Assembly (NCBI GenBank): GCA_027605045.1
Contig: JAQFWX010000016.1
Span: 1,206,051-1,270,050 of the forward strand
Source: Phallus indusiatus
Taxonomy: Eukaryota > Basidiomycota > Agaricomycetes > Phallales > Phallaceae
Direction: 5' to 3'
DNA length: 64,000 nucleotides
In this document: piece by piece, positions 11,640 through 24,655 of the stretch
Numbering within the stretch: the first letter of the stretch is position 1
Layout: each line of letters starts with the position of its first letter
Notes under the pieces: model-generated
What the model saw: the letters and a program-made list of their open reading frames with translations, nothing else
Databases searched by the model: none
What the model was told of the DNA's origin: nothing
Translations under genes and position numbers: made by a program

Positions 11640-13678
11640 GCAGGTGTAACATTCCCGCATTTATGGTATTCTGGATAATTATTTATTTGTGTCTGTTTTG
11701 GTAATATGAACCTATTTCGTATACTCTTGAAAGTGGCATGGGAACTTGGACAGCTTGAATGAACTGATAGGGGCACGCAGTGGCTATGAGTATCCATCCC
11801 AGCGGCGCGCAGAGATTAAAATAACAAAACAATCCACAATTTATATTGAAAACTGCGCCGATCAGCATATGTATTGATTGCGACACATATGTATGCAAAC
11901 TCGTCGCATTTTTTTTTGAACAAGACGGAATTCTAGACGATTGGTCGGCGACTCGCACAACGCGTTTGAAAACTCAGAGTGTCAATGTTGAATGGGATAT
12001 AGGTATGTTGGATGTGTTTATGCTCGAGCCACGTGAGCTGTTTTGAATGAGTCAACTCCAATGTGGGAAACAGTGCTCAGGGATCTACGACCAAAATAAG
12101 TTTAATAATCTGATTTGGAAAAGCCAAACCAAAACCAAACCAACTGAGGCGGCCGAGGGTCATCATGGTACAAGGTGCCAACTGCCGTGTCAATGGTTGC
12201 TGCGTAGCGTTTACGTTTTAGGTGAAATTGAAATTATTTGACAGTGATCTTGAAGGTCTTTACCCCTGCTGACCCTTCGTGGGTTCTTTTGCTATGAAAT
12301 TCTAGCTCATGCTAGGCTAATTACAATATAGTCAATGTACGTCTAGCGCATAAGTAAACCTGTCTTGGAAACGTGGAAGTAGACTTGGCGTGTGTACTCC
12401 GGAGTCCGAGCCTGTGAGGGAAGACGCGCCCGGGTACAAGAATGAAACAATGTCCTTGCTGTACATGTTCCACAAACATCGATGTTTCGGCTTGCAGAGA
12501 AGAGTTCTGACAACATGAGTCTTCTCTCTGAAATAAATTCCCTTTGCGAGGCTGTGTGCCGGTCGAGTTATAATTACACCCCACTCGGATCCGAGAGTCT
12601 ATGATCACGGTCACTGCTTGGTGATTATGCATTATGACTCAGCTAAGTAGTCGCGCGATCGAAGGAAGCACAGACTTTGAATGAAATGAAGAGGAGATTA
12701 ATGCCCTTTGGCGGTGCGATTTTAAGAGAATAAAAGGAGAAGGTATTTAACGGTGCGGGGCAAAGCGATATTATTCAAGAGTAAGGAAACAACTGTATTG
12801 ACTTGCAAAATGTTTACGCGCCTTAAACTAGGCTTGCGGGCGATCATCGTCCTTTCTAGTATTAGGTCTTAAGAAGCAAACATGTGAAATTGAAGCATGC
12901 GTACGTACATCCGATGTCCGATGACCAGACTGTGGATATCTAAACTGGCTGGGCTATTCATTGCCGGTGTGCGAGTGTGTGCGGCAGAATTTAAGGTCTC
13001 TTGGTTTCTATTTTGGCGGAAGCATCGATGCTTCATTCCGAGACCCAAGTATACATAATCGATGAAATGGATATATCTGGGAATGCCATCCGATGGAAAG
13101 AAGAGACTAGAACTGAGATACTTCATAAACATATGCATTAATAATTACCCATCAGCTCGGCGCTGACTCAGTGGAATTGGAAAGCGTTCCCGTCTCGGCG
13201 TATTCAGCGGTGAACCTGAGCAATTCTTCAAAAAAAAAAAAACAAAAGCAAAGTCAGAATCAGATAAACGGTAAATGGTGTCTTGTGGTATGCCATCCTG
13301 CGTAAAGTGTTCTTGATCTGTGTGAATTGGCAGATGGTACATGATTTCATCCGGACGCCGGATGAGGAAATGGGGAAACCGCGCCATTACGTATGCTCAT
13401 TGGACTGGACTGAGACTGAGACCGTTGCGCAGACGAAAGAATAATAAAAAATACAACAAATACGCGACAAACTTTGTATTATTTTATATTGTTGATACTG
13501 CGACTGTTGACTCGCAGTTCGGGAGAGAGACTGACTCGGACTTACGTGTAATAATTAAGGAGTCCACGTGAGACCATAATAGACAACGCGGGTACATTTG
13601 CCGCCCGTGTTTTCCGTTACACCTCTTCAGTGCACTTTTTGTTTTTCCCCCCTCCCCTCTCTCTTTTCTTTCTCTTCG
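11640..13678. other. 2.0 kb intergenic region without a recognisable gene
   Basis: Only short unconnected reading frames on both strands, none with protein-like composition or splice-joined partners. It contains an A-run at about 13230 and, just before 13679, the CT-rich leader of the downstream gene. Confidence 0.6.
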
Positions 13679-16600
13679 ATGGTTTCGTTGTTATGGAAAG
13701 CGTGTCAGGAGGGAGATGCTGCACGAGTCGACGAATTATTGGCTGATCCTTCACAAGATATCGAATTTAAAGGTCTGTCTTGTCTTTTTCTTCCCTTTTT
13801 TTCTTTTACCTGCTCGTTGCACAGTTCTGCTGACGAGGCATTCCTCTCTCAATTTTTTTTCGTTCTTGTCTAACATTTCTTATATTATTTCCTTCTAGAT
13901 CATAGTGGTGTTACACCTCTTATTCTGGCTGTAAAAGGAGGACATTCAACAATTGTCCAAGCACTATTGAACAGAGGTGCTAATCCCAACAACGCCTCTG
14001 CACAGGGACGGCCTGAGACCTACTCCACGGATCCATACATCCTACAGTTGCTAGCTGTGTCGCGGGGCGAAATATCTCCCTATTCTCAACCCCCAATGCA
14101 CCCCCAGTACTATCCCTACCCTCCCTATTATCCATACGTCCAAGACTCATCATGGTACCTTCCTCATCACCAGCCCCAGCACCCACCCTCTCGTCAGGAA
14201 GATCACCAGTCCGATCCTGCAGATTCCAACTCTACCAATGCGACCGCGACCACCATGGTCAATCCTACCAGTCCCTCTTCCAACACAACTGCAAATCAAC
14301 AGTCCCACCCTAGTCTTCCTCCCCCTGAAATCGCTCGGAATATCCCTTGCCGGTACGTGGCCACACGCGCTCTTCCCCTTGTTTTTGTTTTCTTTTTTCC
14401 TCATCTCACATATCTTGTCACTATCAAGGTACTTTCCCGCCTGCCGATATGGTTCATCGTGTGTCTTTTTGCATCCAACGACGCCCTATTTCCAAGGCCC
14501 TCTCCCGCCTCCTGCTCACTACCCGCATCTGTATTACCCACCACTTGCTTACCCGCTCCAAGGCACACCAGCAGTTGCCCCAGGAACCAACCCATCAGCG
14601 CCAGTTGATCCTGCTGATCAGTCTCTAGCCTCTCAGCAGCTATCCTCCTCCTCTCCTGATCAAAACGGCATCGACATCTCTCAAAATGCTGCTGCTACCG
14701 CCGCCGTCGCACCTACCCCTACTGATGTGCAACTAGAAAATAGCATATCAGCATCTGGTAGTGAGTCGGGGGCGAAAGTGACTTCTGCCACTGGTGGCGC
14801 CATCGTCGCTGAAGGCGGACCAGACCATGTTAGATCTCCGACGTCTCCAGCATCGTACCCGCATCCTGGAATGGTTTATATGTACCCTCCGATGCACCCT
14901 CCGCCACCTACGCACTCGCAAGACGGTTCACAAATGCATCCTCCTCCGCCACCACCACCAGCTTTAGCACATCACTATTACCCGCCACCAGCAGCTCACC
15001 ATCTATCCCAACCTCAACCAGCCATACCTCTCCACCCTCATCATCCTCATCAACATCTAGTTCCCGCTCCACCACCACCACCCCCCGCTGTTTCGCAAGA
15101 AACCAATATTGAACAACAGCAGCAGCAACCCCAACCTCAGGGCCAAGTTCTGCTCGAAAATCAGGGCCAGCAGCCGCATGTGATGCCTTACCCGCCTCCC
15201 CCTCCCCACGTTTACCCAACTCTGCACCCGACACATCCTTCGTGGTCTATACCACCGCCTCCCCCACCGCCTCCCCCACCACCACATCATCATCAACAAC
15301 AGCCTCAGATTCATCCTGCTGGGATGCACCACCAACATATGCACCCTGGTGCAGCTATTCCTCCTCCCCATCCTGCACTTCATTCCGTGCCTGTTGTCGC
15401 AGGTTCAGCTGTTCCAGCACCGCCTGGCCCACTTGGTGGTGGTGGTGCGCCTGGAGGACCGTTTGGATCGCGTGGTGGTGGTGGAGCAAGTGGTGGTGGT
15501 CCGGGTAGAGGTGGTCGTCGGGCTAGTGCCGCGTTTAGAGGCGACAGAGATAGAGAAAGGGAGAATAGAGAGAGAGATAGAGGAGAAGGTAGAGATAGGG
15601 AGAGAGATAGAGATCGTGATAGAGGTGATCGTTTTAATAATGGTCCGAATGGTCATTATCACCATGGAGGACCGCATTCATCCAAAAAAGCGTTATTATG
15701 CTTGTTCTTCCCGAATGGAAAATGTCGTAATGGGTGGGTTGCCTTTTTCATTCTTTTATGTTTCGGCTTCCGATTTTTTTTTATCTTTTTTAGCGATGAG
15801 TGCCGTTTCTCGCATGTTCTTCCTGATGCTAATGGAAGTATAACATCACCTCTTTCGCCAAACGGGTCGATCTCAGGACATCGACATTCACAGTCTCTTT
15901 CGTTCCGTCGGTCAAATTATCCGAATGGTCATTCTTCAACTCTGAGTGGTCTTACTAATGGCGTGAGCAACCACAACAATAACAATAACAACCACAGTAT
16001 AGACGGTGTGGACGCGCAATCTCCTGTTGCAGTCGGTGCTGGCATCGGCGGCGCGGGTACTACGACGAATGGGAATGGTGGTACAGGTCCGACGTCGTCA
16101 ACGGCTACTGTGGATGAGATACTAAATGCTATGACGTTGGATTCTGCAGAATCATCTGGGCCTGGGAGAAGGCAGCAGCATAATGGTAATGGTGGAGGAA
16201 GAAGAGGCAAACATAATAATAATGGAGGTGGCGGATATTCCCATACGCATGGACATGGATATGGGGGATCTGGACATTTGCATCATCGTTCGGTGTCTGC
16301 TTCGCCGCCGAGAGGTGGAGGAGGAGGACAGCAGCAGCAACAACACCATCAACAGCAGCAACGTATTCCTACTGCGGATGATTTTCCGGTTTTGGGTGGT
16401 GGAAGTAGCACGAACGGTGCTAGTTCGTCAGCTGCTACGTCCGCGACTGGCCGCACGACGCCCATACATCCAGTTTCGAGTGGCACGTCTAATGCGGGAA
16501 GTGGTGCGGTTATAGCGAGTACTGCTGCTTCTATTACAAAAGCATCTATTGCTTCTTCAACTCCTAATGCGGCCACGACTACGACGGCGACATCGACAAC

Positions 16601-16904
16601 GACGCCAGCAACAGCTACGACGACGGGACATGGCGTTGCGAATGGTTGGAACACGCCACTTGTGAACGGTGGTGCTGTTAGACTTACAGCTGCTCAGGTT
16701 GTGAAAGAGGGTACGGCGAGTAATCATAGTCATTTGGGAGCATGGGGCAAGGCTCCACCACCAACATCAACATCTTCGGCTTCGGGTGCGGGTGTGAACG
16801 CTGAAAAGGAGAAAGGAAAAGAGAAGGATAATCTTAAAGCCAGGGAGAAAGATATTGCTGTTAAAGAGAAGGAGACAGTGCCTGAGGTGAAGGTTGCTGT
16901 ATAG
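13679..16904 (+). CDS. ankyrin-repeat and tandem CCCH zinc-finger protein, low complexity
   Basis: The start at 13679 (MVSLLWKACQEGDAARVDEL) opens an ankyrin module continued after an intron by HSGVTPLILAVKGGHSTIVQ and LLNRGANPN. Further splicing completes a first zinc finger, CRYFPACRYGSSCVFLH (C-x5-C-x5-C-x3-H), and a second, C-x7-C-x5-C-x3-H, completed across the intron at about 15733-15793. Between and after them are long Pro/His/Gln tracts, an Arg/Asp/Glu-rich stretch of alternating charges at about 15540-15630, Asn/Gly/Thr/Ser repeats, a TADDFPVLGG motif, and a Lys/Glu-rich tail. CCCH pairs usually bind RNA, so this is probably a post-transcriptional regulator or a P-body/stress-granule protein. 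Low complexity makes the exact exon ends less sure than the domains. Confidence 0.85.
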
Positions 16905-19100
16905 AGGACTTTCTTCTTTTTGTCTCCGGCCTGGTTGTATCGTCTTCTACCCTGGTTTCATTTCTCTTCTTCCGGAACTGTTTTCTTTTCCTCTCTCATT
17001 CTCATTTCTCGTCCTCGGTTACTGGTCGCTGGTCACTATTGACTAGCACGTATACGTCCTTACATCACGACAATTTTTCTTTTTCTCCCTAGTGCTGCTT
17101 TCACTCTCCTATACAACCACACCCCATCGTCGCGGTCTGGAGTATTTGTCCCTATCGTAGTATTTTGTCCGCCCCTCTCTCTGTCTATCTCTATCTCGTC
17201 ATTCTCGCTTGTCTCGGGCTCCTCTTTTTCTATCTATTGTATTACTCGATTTCTCGTTCTCTGTTTCATCTCGCACATCCATCCATCCATCCCCATACTT
17301 TTCCTTGTTCGTTGACCACGCCGACGAAAAAGGAAGGGCCATTCATCCATCCACCCATACTATACACTCCCTCTCAAAATCATGCCTCCCTGACTTTTCC
17401 CGTGCTCACAAGGCCTACTACTACATACACAACATGAACGTTCCTTCCTCGCCTCCATTCTTCTCTGTCATCCTTGCAATATCCCACTGTCTCTTTATCA
17501 GCCTCTCACGCACTCACTCACCCACACTAATCGTCACCAATTTCATCTATTTTGCATTGCAACATCAACGACCGACGTTTTCTTCTCACCTGTTGTCTCA
17601 CTCTCACTCTCTATCTCTCTTCTCGTCTTTTTTTACGCCTCTTAATGTATTAGAAGAGGCTTCTCTCTCTCATCCATCGCCTATCTCCTCTCAACTATCG
17701 TCTTATTGATGCTGCTGGTACTCTGCTCTGTCTTTCGCCCGGTCGGTTTAATACTCCTTTACACGGGACCAACCAACAAACGACGGCTCGACGCTTATAC
17801 ATCTCCATCTTATTGTTATATTCAAACACAAAAAAAGAGCCAGCCGTGAAAACAATCAAAACAAAACCAGCGTGGCGGGATCATTAAAACATTGCTTCTC
17901 TTCACTCTTCTTGTATCAAATCAATGGATTGATGGATGGTGGTGGTGTATTTGGCCGTTTTTCTTCTTTTGTTCCTTCCCTCCCTCCCCTTTCCCCCCCT
18001 CCTTCCCTCTTCTCGTTCCCCTGTCTTCTTTTCTTTCGGTGATCGTGTTTCGTGTTGGAGGACGTTCCGGCTGCGGGCTGGAGCCTCGACCACCATCGGA
18101 TTCTTTGCGATCTTCCTTCGCGTGGGTGTCAAATCACATCCAACCATTTCGCCGCCGTTTGCTCCCCCACAGTACCTCGGCTTGGATTGGCTTTGACTGC
18201 TCGTATCATATGAATCGTCTCCCCACCGCCACCTTCCCCTGTCCATCTGACCCGTCTATTAATTTCTTTTGCTATCACACTTGCTGTTACCGTTCCCCCC
18301 TTTTTTTTTACTTTCTCTTCTCATTTCTTGATAGCAAAGCGATCGTGGTGATGATTTTCCTTCGTACCATAACAAAAAACCTTTTATCTTCTTTTTCTTA
18401 ACTCTTCTTGGGCTCGAATCCGAAAACCTCTTCCTTTTTCAATTCCTGGGTTGTTTATTTAGAAGATGCACAAAAAAAAACTTAATGGGAGCGCTCTCGT
18501 TTTCGAGCTTCATTGTCGATTCCGTCGCCCGTTTGGTATTTGGTATTGTTGGCTTCCCTTCCCGCCTGGTGTGATACGATGCGACGCAGTATACAGTAAT
18601 ATAATAGGACGGTATGGCAGACGGCATTCTTTACCCTTTTTCCCGATCCCTCCACAATTAGACTTATCTTTCCACTTCTCCCTCTCCCGGTTTATTTTTC
18701 TCTTTATTTCATATCTTCTTGTCTCCGTTCGACCTATTCTTTTTTCGATTTTCTCCATGTCTCTGGTTTTACTATTTTACTTTTCCTTACGCACTTTAAA
18801 AACTCTATATACATTTGTTTTTTTGTTCCTGATCCTTCAATTATTTCTTCTCTCTTCCTCTATCTCTTTTTCTTTGCCCAAGTCTTTGTATTATTAAACC
18901 CATACATACGCACGTCAAATAAGTTCTGTTACATATCGTTTTCTTCCTCTTTTCTTTTTCTTTTACAGTCCTCACTATTGTCTAATCTCTCCGTCTCATC
19001 ATTTTTCCCTGTCTTTTTTTTATCGCTCTATTACGGTCGTATATTCTCCGCTATCAGTTTTCTTCTGTCTCTCGGACGTTTATCAATTCAAACGTTTGCA
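16905..19100 (+). other. 2.2 kb pyrimidine-rich tract, possible long 3' UTR
   Basis: The plus strand is strongly enriched in C and T runs throughout (for example the CCATCCATCCATCC repeat near 17281 and the CCCTCCC/TTTCTTTT runs near 17980-18040), with poly-T and T/C blocks to about 19050. Reading frames here are Ser/Leu/Phe-rich by-products of that bias and are not genes. It lies directly after the CCCH gene and before the end of the convergent aminopeptidase, so a long 3' untranslated region is the simplest explanation. Confidence 0.55.
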
Positions 19101-20125
19101 TTTTTGAAATGTATGACAATCGATTGGACGCTGTTACGTATACTCGGTGGGGGATTCTAGCCCCTTCATTTCGCTTGCGTTGTTACGGTCCGCTGTGGGA
19201 GATACGTATATGCATAGACCATGACGGGTTCCTTCGCTTGGAATTGAACTTGTTGATGAATCGATGAGACGGAACGTTTTTCGAGCCTTTCCTAATCCCT
19301 CCTCGTCTTCGCATTTCTCTGCCAGCATGCACGGGGGATTCAGAACTTTCTTGCCACGTCAATACCTGAAGAAACCAGATTATTAATTTATCGGCGAAAT
19401 AATGCACATATATTGTCTATAATTGCTCGTTTTGAGCCCTGTTCGAGATGGTACCATATGGCACGGCGGCACGGGCGGAGTAATAGCAACAGCCGGGACA
19501 AGGATCAACGTCCTTGAGCGGATTGCCTCCTGAAGTCCACGTTGCTCCGCGTTCGAATTGTATGATGATGTACCATATATTCTACATTGCATAATCCATT
19601 GAATCCAGAATGTGTAAAGATGAGCGTATATATAAAAATACATTACAACAAGCTTGGCGTTGTGATCCGTGTCAATAATACCAAGTACAAAACGGCTCAT
19701 GGTGACACTCTGAAAAGCTTCATTCGTCACCGCGCTCGACGCTCGACGCTCCTCTGAATCTAGGATCTCCGATTTTGATTGTCGTTGAATGTATTTTCAT
19801 CTACACCAAGAAAATATTAGAGATACAATATCCTGATCAATTGTTCAAAGATTTGTCGGTACCAAATCGGAATATTATTATTATACACGGTATCATTTGG
19901 AAGCTCCAGTACTCAGTTGTGAATACAAAAAAAAATCATAAATGTGACATTGTGTATTCATTGAAGGCCAAACGGCCTCCTTGTCTTTGATCAACACATC
20001 AAGGACGCAATCCGCCGATAAAAGCTTTTATTGTTTACAGAAATATTCTCAACAAACAATAGATAATACAACCAATTGTTAACTTTATGGAACGATTCTA
20101 CACATCTTTAAATGGTTTCAGTTTG
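19101..20125. other. intergenic region between convergent genes, nothing recognised
   Basis: About 1 kb. The minus-strand frame at 19383-19730 has no recognisable domain, splice support or codon-like pattern. The AT-rich part after 19770 is the probable 3' flank of the aminopeptidase. Confidence 0.5.
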
Positions 20126-23100
20126 TTACACGCCTTCTTCAACCTTGTTATTCTTTTTCCACTCTTCTACCCAAGCACTAACGTCACCCTTCGACCTCTA
20201 AATGATGAAACAATTACATATTCATGTCGTCAGCAAAGATAATCAATCACATCACGCACCTCCAACCATGCCGACTTGGCATATATGTCATCCAAAGCTT
20301 GACTATATGCATAGCTAATTTTGGAGGTGTCTTTATCTTTGAAAAAGTCCTGGAAATCTTCGGCGTCCTTCTTGGTGGACAGCAGTATAGCTATGGCCTT
20401 GACAATATCACCGAATTGGTATGTTCCCTCAAGCCTTTTATAGAACTAAGATTATTCAGTTCGCGTCTGGAAACCAAAAACATCGATCTTGCTCACGTCA
20501 TCGTAATTTTCTTTGAGGAAGGAGAATGTTCTCTAAATTTCATAGACAGTCAAGATAAGTTGACGTTCCTACAGTTTTGCAATACAGGACTCACCCTTCC
20601 GAACTTCGTATTACTGCCCATCAAAGAGAAGAATCGGAATAAATTCTAATGTTGTTCGTCGAAAAAATCGGCACCGGACTTGAAGTAGCGAGAGATTAAA
20701 CACGTACGTGACTTTCAGCTTCAGTTTTCACAAACTTGAACGTCTCCTCAATTAACTCATCATTACGGGTAGCACAAATTCCTGCTGCCGCAGATAATTG
20801 AATCCGCGGGGTGGGAGGGTTGAGGTATGCTTGCTTGCATTTTGCCCATTCTCGTCTTCCGCCGAATTTGGTCGCCTGGAAAATTGGTGAATCTCGAGAT
20901 ATGAGTGTGGTGCTGACTTTTCGAACTCACAGCGATAAATACAGGCGTCAAAAGGTCAGGCGGTATATGAGAATCCGAACCTGTGGTCAGATAGACTTCG
21001 AACCATTGTTTCAGTTTGTGTACAACTCTAAAAGAGATAAATGTGATATTTTCTGTTGATATGGAAAAAAAATAAACGAACTCAGCGGCGTTGGTTCTCA
21101 CTGCGCAAGAAATGGCAGTGTTTCGTAACTCCCGAGTGTCTGTATCTTCGCCCTCTGGATATTCGTATCCCAGTTTGCGCACGACAGGTACAATAAGAGT
21201 CTAGTCATTCATTCAATCCTCATATAGTAGTAAATTCTGATAAAATATGTTCACCCTTAAGAATGCAACAAGATCCTCACTTTCAGGTTGCTCCCACCAT
21301 GTATATATTAACTCGTTCAAACGACCTTGAATAGCACGCCACACAAGATCTGAAGACAGAGAAATTTAATTAAAGTCCTCAGCGAAAATAAAGGAATCCT
21401 CACACTCGGGTTCTCCCCGAAGACGATCGATAAAGGTCAAGGCACTGCTAGTGGAGGCATGCCCAGAGGATGCGAGCGCCATAGCATCAGAAATCAGACT
21501 AAGACGATCTTCCAAAGAAAGAACTGTGCCTGATTGAGAGGCTTCTTCTCCCAATTTTGCCAAGTGTTCTGGGCTATATAAAACTCGATCTTTGAAGTGG
21601 TCATTGTTACTTTCAGGAGAAAGCAGGCGGAATTACGTACAGAATCCAGTAGCACCTTGATTGAGCTTCCACAATTGCTTAGTGTCTAGTTTATAGGTTG
21701 TCTCCCTTGTTGTGAGTAACGCCTGTCTATCGACTGAAACCTCTCCATTAGGAGTGACTGTTAAAGTATTCAATGGGACCTGCCTAAAATGCCATGTTTA
21801 TTCCACATCATTCATGCCTAAATTTACATACCAAATCGTTTGATTATCTTCTTCTTTTGCTGTCCCTGTCTGGAGGTAACGATCTTGTCGAATGTGAATG
21901 CCGTCCTCTGTTTCTTTGACGGTTAAAACAGGGTGTCCCGTCTGAAGCAACATTAGTAAGTTTGGTACGTGGCAAAGTAAATGGACAAAACTATACCTTT
22001 GAGATCCAATTCGTCATCAACTTGGGTATGTCCAAATCTAATCAAGTCCATATTTCAGCACCTCAGAAAAGTGACACAAAAAAGATACTTTGACCAACCT
22101 GTAGCTTGCTGAATACCAAACCACAAATCGTCCTCGACTGTATTTCCATATAAATGGGCTTTCAAGTACAGTGACACGCCCTTCAGGAATTTCTCTTCCC
22201 CGGTGTAAACCGAGAGCATGCGGAGGACTAAATTCAAAATCAAACAAACGATAATAATGCTTGTCATCGCAGACGCGTACTGGATGCAGCTTTGGAATAA
22301 GAAAGATCATCAAATATCTAGTTCAAATGTAAACATTGAGTACATTCATATATTCCAATTAGTAGCTTACCTGTCCTATGTCATCCGCATTCGGAACGTC
22401 GACTTGCACGGGGTGTGAAGAAGGGGAGGAATCGAGAGATAAAGCGCTGCTCGTATGGTCGTTATAGAAGCTAGAGTATACCTTCCATTCAGGGAACATC
22501 CTAAACAACATAAATCGTTTCCAGGGAATTGAGAAAAAAAAAAAAATTCATACTTGTTAAGAATAATAACCTCTCCCATGAGTGTAGCAAATCCTTGTGT
22601 TGATTTGTTGGATTTACGTAAACGTGACGAATACTATGGAGAAGTCATTTACCTTCATTGAGCCATAGGTTATCCCACCATTTCATTGTAGTGATATTGC
22701 CAAACCCTGCAGGGTCCGCTCAAGTTTTGCAACCACAAAAGACAATACATAACAACGTACACATATGTGCAACCTGGAACGATTGAGCTCAATTTATACA
22801 ATCAATGTCAACAAACGTACTTCATGGCTTTGAGTCTCTGCTATACTTTGCTTGCTTCTGATATCGGCCCGTTTTGGATCAACAAGGAATGCGTCAGTTC
22901 GACCGGTGATTAAACCCTGGTTAAGGTGAATAAGGAAAGCATCCCAATGTGGCTTGAAAATACCCAATTCTCCATAGCACCTGCATCAAAATCGTGAACC
23001 TGAAACCTTTTAGCCATCTGATGATCTGAACAGAAATGATAACATACCACAAGAGTGTCCAATTTGGGAAGAGCATATTCAATTTCAAAAGCTTTCTCGT

Positions 23101-24259
23101 AGAGTGGCACAACTTTGGCTTTGACATCTAACCCAAACTAAGAGAAAAAATTGAATTTCAGCGACATTTCAGCTAGAAATAGAATGAATATTTATACCTG
23201 CACTTGGTCAATTATATCGTTCGTCGCTAAGTAGAACCCGTAAGTAATTTTGAAGTAGTCCTCAAAAAGAAAAAGGTAATACCGTAGACTCTCAGCGGTC
23301 GCGTTTTGCCGCTCAGTGTACTTGTGTATGAACTCTCGCGATACTTGAATTCACCGTTGGCAAATGCAACAATGTACGTAGACATCTAAGCGCATACAGC
23401 TCAATAAATATATACAAATCCAAGCGACATCCGTTCTTACCAGAGGTGTAACTTGAAATTGAGTGTATTTCCACTCTGCGTGATCCTGGTCATGGAATAA
23501 TTCTGTGTTAATCCCAGACTCTGCAACAGATGATTCAAATTCAACAGGCATATTCGACAGATTGACTGTGTTGTTCTTCGAGATCATTGAAATCTTAAAG
23601 GTAGCTTTGAGCATGGGTTCATCCCAGCACGGAAATGCTCGTCGAGCTGCAGTAGCCTAGATTTGATTATTATAAGGAATCGGAACAATAACAAGGGGCG
23701 GATTGCGAACTTCAAATTGCGTTAAAGCGTAACGCTTTTCCTCTCCTTCGTCTTTGTATGTCGAGTAATAGTAACCTTATCGATGATATTAGTTAAATGA
23801 GAGATGAGTGGTCCAAAGATATTTACAAACCCATCAATTCATCCGTTAAATCTCTAGAATGCTTGATAATTAGTTTGATTGAGGAGCCTTGGAGAAGAGA
23901 TTCGGGCAGTGCAACCGTAGCCCTCTCCATTTTCTCATCAAACGAAAGATTCGCAAGATCGATTGTTTTAATGTCAGACTTTGGATAAGCAAGACGCACG
24001 TTCTCGATGGACAAGTTGGATGAATTGAATGTAATAGCAGAGGTAGGCTCTTTAACATCGAGCCTATCAAAGAAAGCATTGTCATTAATACAATGGCGAT
24101 TAAGAGTAAAACATAATCTTCGCACTCAATTGACGTTATTCCTTCAAATTTCGAAGCCTCCAGGTCGGTTTTTATGAGTACTTCATAATGCTTGGGCACA
24201 ACATTAATGGGAAGTCTGAATTTCGAGGGATCGTTGTCAGTTGCAGGAGCGTTCGACAT
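20126..24259 (-). CDS. APE2: M1-family zinc aminopeptidase (Ape2/Aap1, puromycin-sensitive type)
   Basis: Removes N-terminal residues from peptides. The cytosolic-form start is [17 protein letters not shown] at 24259. Splicing restores the exopeptidase motif [17 protein letters not shown] at about 22980-22880, the zinc site HEVAHMWFGN (split by introns at about 22756-22825) and the downstream zinc ligand glutamate in [10 protein letters not shown] then FATLMGE. The C-terminus ends [13 protein letters not shown] with its stop at 20126. The gene is broken by a large number of introns of about 50-70 bases, more than its neighbours. An in-frame upstream ATG at 24373 would add about 38 residues rich in Arg and hydrophobics and could be a mitochondrial presequence. 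Family assignment is certain; peptide specificity is not readable. Confidence 0.94.
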
Positions 24260-24655
24260 GGTGGTAAAGTTGCGCGTGATACAAGTGTGCGATTTGGGGT
24301 TAAATTGAATTCGGATCGCTCGGCGAGCAATAGGATGACTCAGAGGAATGAATAGTTTCAACCAAATTTTCATATAAGACGTGTGGGTCTGAGCATGGAC
24401 AAATCGTAAATGAAAACGAACAGGAATATAAAAGATATACTTGGAAATTAGTATCCACTTGCTAGAGATGAAAATAGTAAATACGAACCTACACGAACCC
24501 GGAAAGCTGATCCGTCGGAGTTCTAACTCACGACCACTCATTGGCGAACATATATAGTTCTTGCATAGTTCTTCGTGACTCAGAAGAAAATAATGTATTA
24601 TATCTACTAATATGATGTTGTTGAGTTTATAACTAATTATTGTATATCAAGTTTT

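Noticed and set aside
12321..13138. Minus-strand frames of about 90-103 residues in the 2 kb gap
   Set aside because: No similarity to known families, no splice-joined extension and biased composition; insufficient to call a gene.
14238..14420. Open frame upstream of the second exon block of the CCCH gene as its N-terminus
   Set aside because: The ankyrin-coding exons in another frame and an intron at about 14353-14429 give a complete CCCH finger; the upstream frame reads through that intron.
15057..15677. Long antisense frames opposite the CCCH gene
   Set aside because: Products of repeats in the sense gene (Pro/Gly codons read backwards), with no independent signals.
17165..18401. Several long plus-strand frames (90-169 residues) rich in Ser, Leu and Phe
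   Set aside because: They arise from C/T-biased DNA where stop codons are rare; they have no domain and no sensible starts.
18405..18440. tRNA B-box-like GGCTCGAATCCG in the pyrimidine-rich region
   Set aside because: No matching A-box, acceptor stem or anticodon arm could be drawn around it.
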